A stretch of DNA of 64,000 nt from Hypomyces perniciosus (taxonomy: Eukaryota > Ascomycota > Sordariomycetes > Hypocreales > Hypocreaceae). Under the pieces are notes generated by a model that was given only the letters and a program-made list of their open reading frames with translations, ran no database searches and had not been told where the DNA came from. The stretch covers positions 3,410,001-3,474,000 of the forward strand of contig SPDT01000003.1 in NCBI GenBank assembly GCA_008477525.1, read 5' to 3'. Every line of letters begins with the position of its first letter. The first letter of the stretch is position 1. Positions 58,581 to 64,000 of the stretch are shown here, piece by piece. The translations under genes were made by a program, and so were the position numbers.

Positions 58581-59446
58581 CTAACAGGTGGAATATCGAT
58601 GATTCTGGCCATAGAGGTAACGGGAGTGTTTGTTTGATTTGTTTTTCGACGAAGACGACGATGAGGGAGTGGCTTCCTCTCCCTGGAAAGCAGAAAATAC
58701 TTCTTTGGGTGCGTTTATCTTCAATCTGTATTGAAGATCGAAGACTCGGCTGACAAAGATAGCGTTGTATTCGGTCTGTCCCGCGTTATGGAATTCCATC
58801 AGTCCTCTTTTCTCAATTTTGCTAGTCCAGTTGCTTGCGAAGATTGGGTTGATCTCTTGGATGACATTGAGGAGATCTCGAGTCGGTTGGAGGCTCTTGG
58901 TCTCCGGCAAGTAGGCTTTGATGGCTTCTTCAAGCGCTATCTGCCAACGGCTTAGCCAATCTTGAATCTTCGTTCTTTTGATCCCTTTGAGGGCATCCAG
59001 ATGGGCTCGTTTTGCCTCATCCTGGGTGGCCCAGTCGTTGGGCTTGAGTCGTTCCTTGAGAGTTTGAAGTTGCTCAGGAACGGTTGCTTTTTTCGAGATC
59101 AAATGTTTCTAAGAACTGACTGTCTCTTGTATCTGAATTGTGAGCTTTCCTAGGGGCCTTGGAACCGTTATTATACTGCTTGTATTGGAAATCATATTCG
59201 TCCCTAGGAAGCTTGAGCTCGGCTAGTTATTCAGTATCAAGCACAGTGATGCTTGTTACGTCTGGCCGAACCGCCTGGGGAGTGGGAGCCTCAGGCTATG
59301 ACCACAGGCTTGTTTATAGCATCTGGATCAACGTATTTCCAAACATTGTAGCTAGTGGCAAGCTATTTGATGGCATTGATCTAAAGCTCCCAGTTGCTTG
59401 GTCCCTTGAGGATGACCTGGGAAGAGGTCGAAGGTACTTGAGTCAT
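58581..59446 (-). pseudogene. Ty1/copia gag remnant
   Basis: The first part (59446 downward) reads MTQVPSTSSQVILKGPSNWEL, then INAIK and SYNVWKYVDPDAI, the copia gag start (ILxGPxNYxxWxxxI...DVWKYIDP), broken by stops. From 59102 a 173-codon open frame continues with LKERLKPNDWATQDE, KIQDWLSRWQIALEEAI and FHNAGQTEYNAIFVSRVFDLQYR, the rest of gag, and ends in a Ser/Lys-rich tail without reaching protease or integrase. Gag forms the virus-like particle of the retrotransposon. No pol follows, so this is a truncated, non-autonomous relic. Composition is near normal, so it is little affected by RIP. Confidence 0.75.
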
Positions 59447-59451
59447 GTTGA

Positions 59452-59600
59452 CAGAACCTGCTAGCTATCTGGGTCTTTCAAATAGGTAATTTAGGTATCA
59501 TGATATCATTATAGACTTACAGATCCGGCTGTTGTTATAAGCTAGTTAGGAATGAAGAAATGTGCCGTGATGTGGAACTGTCCGTTACGAAGGCTGACAG
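59452..59600 (-). repeat. copia LTR/leader fragment, right arm
   Basis: On the minus strand it leads directly into the gag ATG at 59446. It is the inverted partner of 57862-58010. Confidence 0.75.
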
Positions 59601-59624
59601 GTGCAGCGCTATAAACCTTTCATT

Positions 59625-60711
59625 ACAGATGATGATGATGATGATATCCCATTAACGTCCTATGGCATAAAGGCCACTAATCCTAGTAGGGCAAAAGGAC
59701 GTGCTATGCTAGGTCTAACTACAGTATTACTAATTAACATATAAGCTCCCCTATATAGCATTTTATCGCCTCAAAGGGCACAGTCGTCTAGCTCTACTCC
59801 TGTCAGTGGGTCGAAGAGACGCGAGAGTCTCGCGTAATGTGTTAGGTGACGTAGGCCAACTCTATCCTAGTGGGCTAGCCCTGGTCGATTTATAGGCGAC
59901 TCGATAGCGAGCCGCAAGTAAATCCCTTAGAGGGATAGAGTAGTAACAAAGGAAAGAATTGAACGATTAAAGTTGAGTGAGGTCGGGTTTCCTAGCAGCG
60001 CAGGCATATTCTCTTCCTACCAGCTTCTAAAGCTGGTCCTCGGTCTTGCCTTAGCTTCTCGTCGAAGGAAAGCAAATGTAGGTGTTGCGTTAGTTGGCTC
60101 TGGTTGTTCGCAGCCTAGTTTTGCTAACTGGTCTGCAGCTTCGTTCCCCTATATCCCCTAGTGGCCAGGGCACCATCGGACGTATAGGGTAATGAAGCTG
60201 CAGACCAGTTAGCAAAACTAGGCTGCGAACAACCAGAGCCAACTAACGCAACACCTACATTTGCTTTCCTTCGACGAGAAGCTAAGGCAAGACCGAGGAC
60301 CAGCTTTAGAAGCTGGTAGGAAGAGAATACGCCTAACGCGTACCGCCTATTCGAATTAACAGCAGACCTTAAATGCCCCGAAGAACTGACCATCCCTTGA
60401 GGGATTTACTTGCGGCTCGCTGTTTAGTCGCCCATAAGCTGATAGGGGCTAGCCCCCTAGGCTAGGGTTGACCTTAGTCACCTAATACACTACGCGAGAT
60501 TCTCGCGGCTCCTCGACCCGTTAACGGGAATAGAGCTAGAAGACTATACCCTCTAAGGCGATAAAATGCTATATGAAGGAGCTTGTGTATTTATTAGTAA
60601 TACTGTAGTTAGACTTAATATAGTATATCTTTTTACCCTACTAGGATTAGTAGCCTTTATACTATAGGACGTTAATAGGATATTATTACCATTATTATTA
60701 TCGGACATATA
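59625..60711. repeat. ~1.1-kb palindrome of two LINE 3' ends
   Basis: The left arm (59625-60142) and right arm (60194-60711) are imperfect inverted repeats around a 51-bp spacer, with one divergent section of about 70 bp in each arm. In both arms the strand running outward encodes EAADQLAKLGCEQPEP then TFAFLRREAKARPRTSF, the end of a LINE RNase H domain. Outer ends have tail-like repeats (ATG/CAT at 59623-59637; ATT/TTA at 60685-60702). The arms are therefore two head-to-head 3' ends of one LINE family. A single strand could fold into a hairpin. Confidence 0.8.
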
Positions 60712-60712
60712 C

Positions 60713-61199
60713 AACTCTCTCCTATAAAATTTTTTCTGCAATAGCTATTAGGCTATCGCCAGCCTAACAGTTAAAAAATATAGTAAAGGTATATTTAAAG
60801 AGTTAGCCTTATACTGCGTTGCCTGCTTTAAACCGCTAAATCTAAAGACTAAATAGCTTTAGGACTAGGCCGCTTTAAATATCAGATATTAATAGGATCT
60901 ATAGCAGGTTAAGGCTTTACTGCTCCTATTAATATCTGAAAAACAGTACTAGTCGCAAAGGTTTTTCTTCTATTAAAAGAGGCTAACCCCCTTTTTTAAG
61001 GTTTTTCCTATTTACTGTAACTGCTATTATCACGGCACGGAAGGGCAGGTCAGGGCAAATATCGTTATTGTGCCGTAGAGAGCGAGAAAGCCCTGAGGCT
61101 CTATGGAAAGCTATAGCTAGGAACGCGTTGGGGCCTGGTCACGTGACCGGGGCTCACGTAACAGGGCGTCAATATCGCGTTATGGTCGGTGCCGTGACA
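60713..61199 (-). repeat. 3' LTR of a Ty3/gypsy element
   Basis: On the minus strand it starts TGTCACGGCACCGACC right after a purine tract (AAAGAGGGGGGGTAC; complement of 61201-61216) and ends near GAGAGAGTT at 60713. The GTGCCGTGA near the end and TGTCACGGCAC at the start pair as inverted termini of sub-regions. Length is about 487 bp. The matching 5' LTR lies beyond the right edge. Confidence 0.6.
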
Positions 61200-64000
61200 G
61201 TACCCCCCCTCTTTATCGCGCTATTTGGCCGCGAATAGCTATATTGCTTATATAAATCGAAATTCCGGGTAATCCATCTTAATACTTCCAATATAAGGGT
61301 AAATGGGGCGAATTGTATGGTTTTTGGTGTTAATGATGTATGGTTTAGTCGTGGGCTTTGGCGCAGTATAGTCTTCGGTTAGCGCTCTGCGGGCATTGGT
61401 TTCTTTCTAGCTATTTCCTCCTTTTCCTCTTTTATAATTCCTTTTAATGCTTATCGCGGTAGGCCTAGCTTCTCTAGGTTTCCTTTATAGAAGTCTTATA
61501 TTACCCTTTCTTAGCCTTACAGGTCTTTAGCTGGTTGCTATATAGCGGCGTAGTATTTCTATTTAATAAAGTAATGGAATCTATTGTCGTTATAATAATC
61601 TAAAAGTGCTTTAAACTCCTATTTCTTTTATACTTTATCTATACTATCTTCTCTTTCTAGTATTTTACCTTAAATATTCCTTAACTCGGCTTTATTAATT
61701 ATCTTTTGCCTAGGATACAGTAAAGTGGCTGTCTTAAGTTACAGGAGGGAGTTATATAAGATTAGGAAAATCTTTATGCCTTTTAGCAGGCTAATAGCGC
61801 AGGCTTATAAGTATACCTTTATTATTATATAGGGCCCTGCCTATTTATTGTCTAGCTTTTTTATTAGCCGATTAATCTTTATATTTTATATATCAATAAA
61901 GACTTCCTGCTTAATAGTATAGACTAGTAACGCCTCTCTCTGCGCGTTTGCGTTTTCTTTATATCTTCTTCCTAAGGCCTTAGTAAAGGCTTTCAGCTAT
62001 ATAATAATGCATTTAAATCGCTTGGCAATAGCGTTAGCGCGGAAGAACTCTCTTTTCTTTACTATAGAAAGGTTTAGCGGGCAGGGCTGTAAAGGCTCTG
62101 TCTTTAAGCGAGGGTTAAAACTATAATTAGCGAAAAACAGCAATACGCTAGTGGTTTTAAATACCGCGTTATTTACAGTAAATTCGACCAATAAAAGCCA
62201 GTAGGCCTAGTTATCTTAGTAAAAGTTAATAAAAGCTTACAGGTATTATTCTATATTTATATTAATTCTCTTAGTCTAGCTATTAGTTTTAAAGTAAAAG
62301 GCTAATAATTGTTTTAATATAACTTTTAATTGCTTTAAGAGTTATTCTTAAAATTTTAATATAAACTATATACTGCAGTTTAATATAATTAAGTATACTA
62401 TAAAGGCAGTAAATCCTATTAATAAATATATTAGCCAGCTCTTTTATTAATAGTAAGGTAATAGGTATAAAATAATATATTTTTATAAAGCAGTAAACTA
62501 TTACTAGTAAATACTTATAGGTAATATTATAGCAGCAGGATTTAGGCAGCAGTATAATATAGTCGATAAAGATATTTAACTATATGCAGAATAGGACTAG
62601 TAATAGTTAAAGGAAGCCTTATAGTAAAGATCGCGAGGCTTTTGTTTTAATATATAGTTTACAGGCTTATATAAATACTTTAGTATCTCTTAAGATCCAT
62701 GGCTACTAGTATATCCGGCTAATAAGGTTTAGAGTTTTAAACCTGCCTAGGTATCTGGCTAGGCCGCTTAAGTGGTTTCTAAATAGGATTTGTATATAAA
62801 GCTTATTATTAGGGGGAATAAAAAGCTGCTTTTAATAGTAAATTCTATTATTTATTATTTGGCAGTTGTTTATTGTAATCCAGAGTTTTCTGCAAAGCTA
62901 TTTTAGCTATTAGCGGATATTGGGGTCTTAAAGTACAGTTACTATTTCTCTCGCTATAGTATTTCGTTTATACGCCGCTGCGATCAGGTTATCGATTAGT
63001 CTGTCTTCTGCCAGTGTTATTATAGCTATAAAGGCGGCCTTTACAGACAGTTTAATATTTAATAAGACTTCTTTTTAGAATATCGCCTAAGCTTTAAGGC
63101 TAAAAGAACTCTGCGGGAGGATAATGCGTTGCCTGTTTTTAATTTAATTATTAAAGGGGTCTAATTTCGCAGGCCTGTCTTCTACTTTTTTACTTAAAGT
63201 GTTAGGCTTTATAGCCTTAAAGCCAGGTTAGTAGATAATATAAAAGTTAAAGCTAGAGAGGAATTTAAATTATTAGACTTACTGCTAGTTTAAGGCTTTT
63301 ATTAAGGTAAAGTATTTAAGGTTCTTATAGTCTATAATAACATTAAACTCTTATAAGCTTTATAATTCTAGGCGCTACTCTTTTATTACTTTAATAATAG
63401 CTAGGAGTTTTTTATTATAGATTTTATAGTTGTATTCTTAGGCGTTATACTTTACAGAAAAAAATATAACAGGGTATAAAATACCCTTTTTGTTATACTG
63501 TAATAAGATACCGCTTAATGCCTAGTTAAAGGCATTAATCTTAAAGACTATTTATTTATTATAGTTAAAGAGGGCTAGGACTAAGGCTGATTTAAAGGTA
63601 TATTTAATTAGGTTAAAGGCTTTCTATTATTTCTCTCTTTAAGTATATAGTCAGTCTTTTTTTAAAAGCTTATTTAATAGTGCAGCTATTTTAAAGTATT
63701 TTTAAATAAAATGGCAATAGAAATTTATAAAGTTAAAAAACTTTTATAAGTCTTTTACTCCTTTAAATAGTTGCTAGTTTAATATAGCCTTAACTTTTTC
63801 GGGATCTATTTCTAGTCCTTTTAAAGTAATAATTAAGTTAAAGTATTTTATCTTTATTGTCTTAAACTTGCATTTAGTAATATTAATTTAAAGGCCAGTA
63901 TTTTAAAGGCAGGCTACTATTTTGCGTATATATTTTTAGTACTTTTTTTAATATAATAAATATATAAAGATATTGTTAAGGTATATTGTATAAATGCAGT
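61200..64000 (-). mobile_element. RIP-degraded Ty3/gypsy retrotransposon, partial
   Basis: AT-rich, stop-filled sequence running off the window. A surviving minus-strand piece at 61997-62191 reads VEFTVNNAVFKTTSVLLFFANYSFNPR, the end of the gypsy integrase core (FxxNxxxxxxTxxxPFxxxYGxxPR). In the minus direction the 3' LTR follows about 0.8 kb later, as expected, with the reverse transcriptase region at 62.8-64 kb. Gag and the 5' LTR would lie to the right. The copy cannot be active. Confidence 0.75.

Noticed and set aside
59973..60393. Two near-identical 'proteins' containing SSYQLLKLVLGLALASRRRKAN
   Set aside because: They are antisense readings of the LINE RNase H tail in the two palindrome arms.

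Overview
This window comes from a filamentous ascomycete (Pezizomycotina; probably Sordariomycetes, perhaps Hypocreales, but genus not determinable here). The genes have short GT-AG introns, mostly 50-96 nt, and include Zn2Cys6 regulators, fungal MFS families, HET-domain and ankyrin relics and a PTH11/rhodopsin-type membrane protein. Long AT-rich blocks contain transposons reduced to stop-filled relics, as expected from repeat-induced point mutation (RIP).

Region 1 (1-15.3 kb) is accessory-type gene space: a cysteine-rich repeat protein cut by the window edge, a HET-domain pseudogene, a cytochrome P450 with one premature stop, a PaiB-like FMN-binding protein, a Zn2Cys6 regulator, a MOSC protein and an MFS sugar/polyol transporter.

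Region 2 (15.3-27 kb) looks like the ruin of a secondary-metabolite locus. A flavin-dependent halogenase gene is split by a RIP-degraded Tad1-like LINE and carries a frameshift and a nonsense codon. Next come a 14-TM efflux pump with an in-frame TGA and an intact, divergently transcribed Zn2Cys6 regulator. Their shared promoter holds repeated CCG-N5-CCG sites.

Region 3 (27-47 kb) is transposon-rich. A complete, un-RIPed hAT element (20-bp terminal inverted repeats, 8-bp target duplication, 779-codon transposase) sits inside a rhodopsin-domain gene that is otherwise open. A 5.9-kb RIPed LINE of the same family as the first lies in a block rich in TACYRGTA-like motifs. A TM2 protein is the only intact small host gene here; ankyrin and HET pseudogenes and a LINE 3' end make up the rest.

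Region 4 (47.8-57.8 kb) has healthy genes: a secreted GH18 chitinase, a cytosolic-type prolyl-tRNA synthetase with unusual active-site residues, a DHA2-type efflux pump and a second P450. The synthetase/pump/P450 neighbourhood is compatible with a resistance-target arrangement, which is inference only.

Region 5 (57.8-64 kb) is again repetitive: inverted copia LTR/leader pieces around a decayed gag, a ~1.1-kb palindrome built from two head-to-head LINE 3' ends, and a RIPed Ty3/gypsy element running off the right edge with its 3' LTR at 60.7-61.2 kb.
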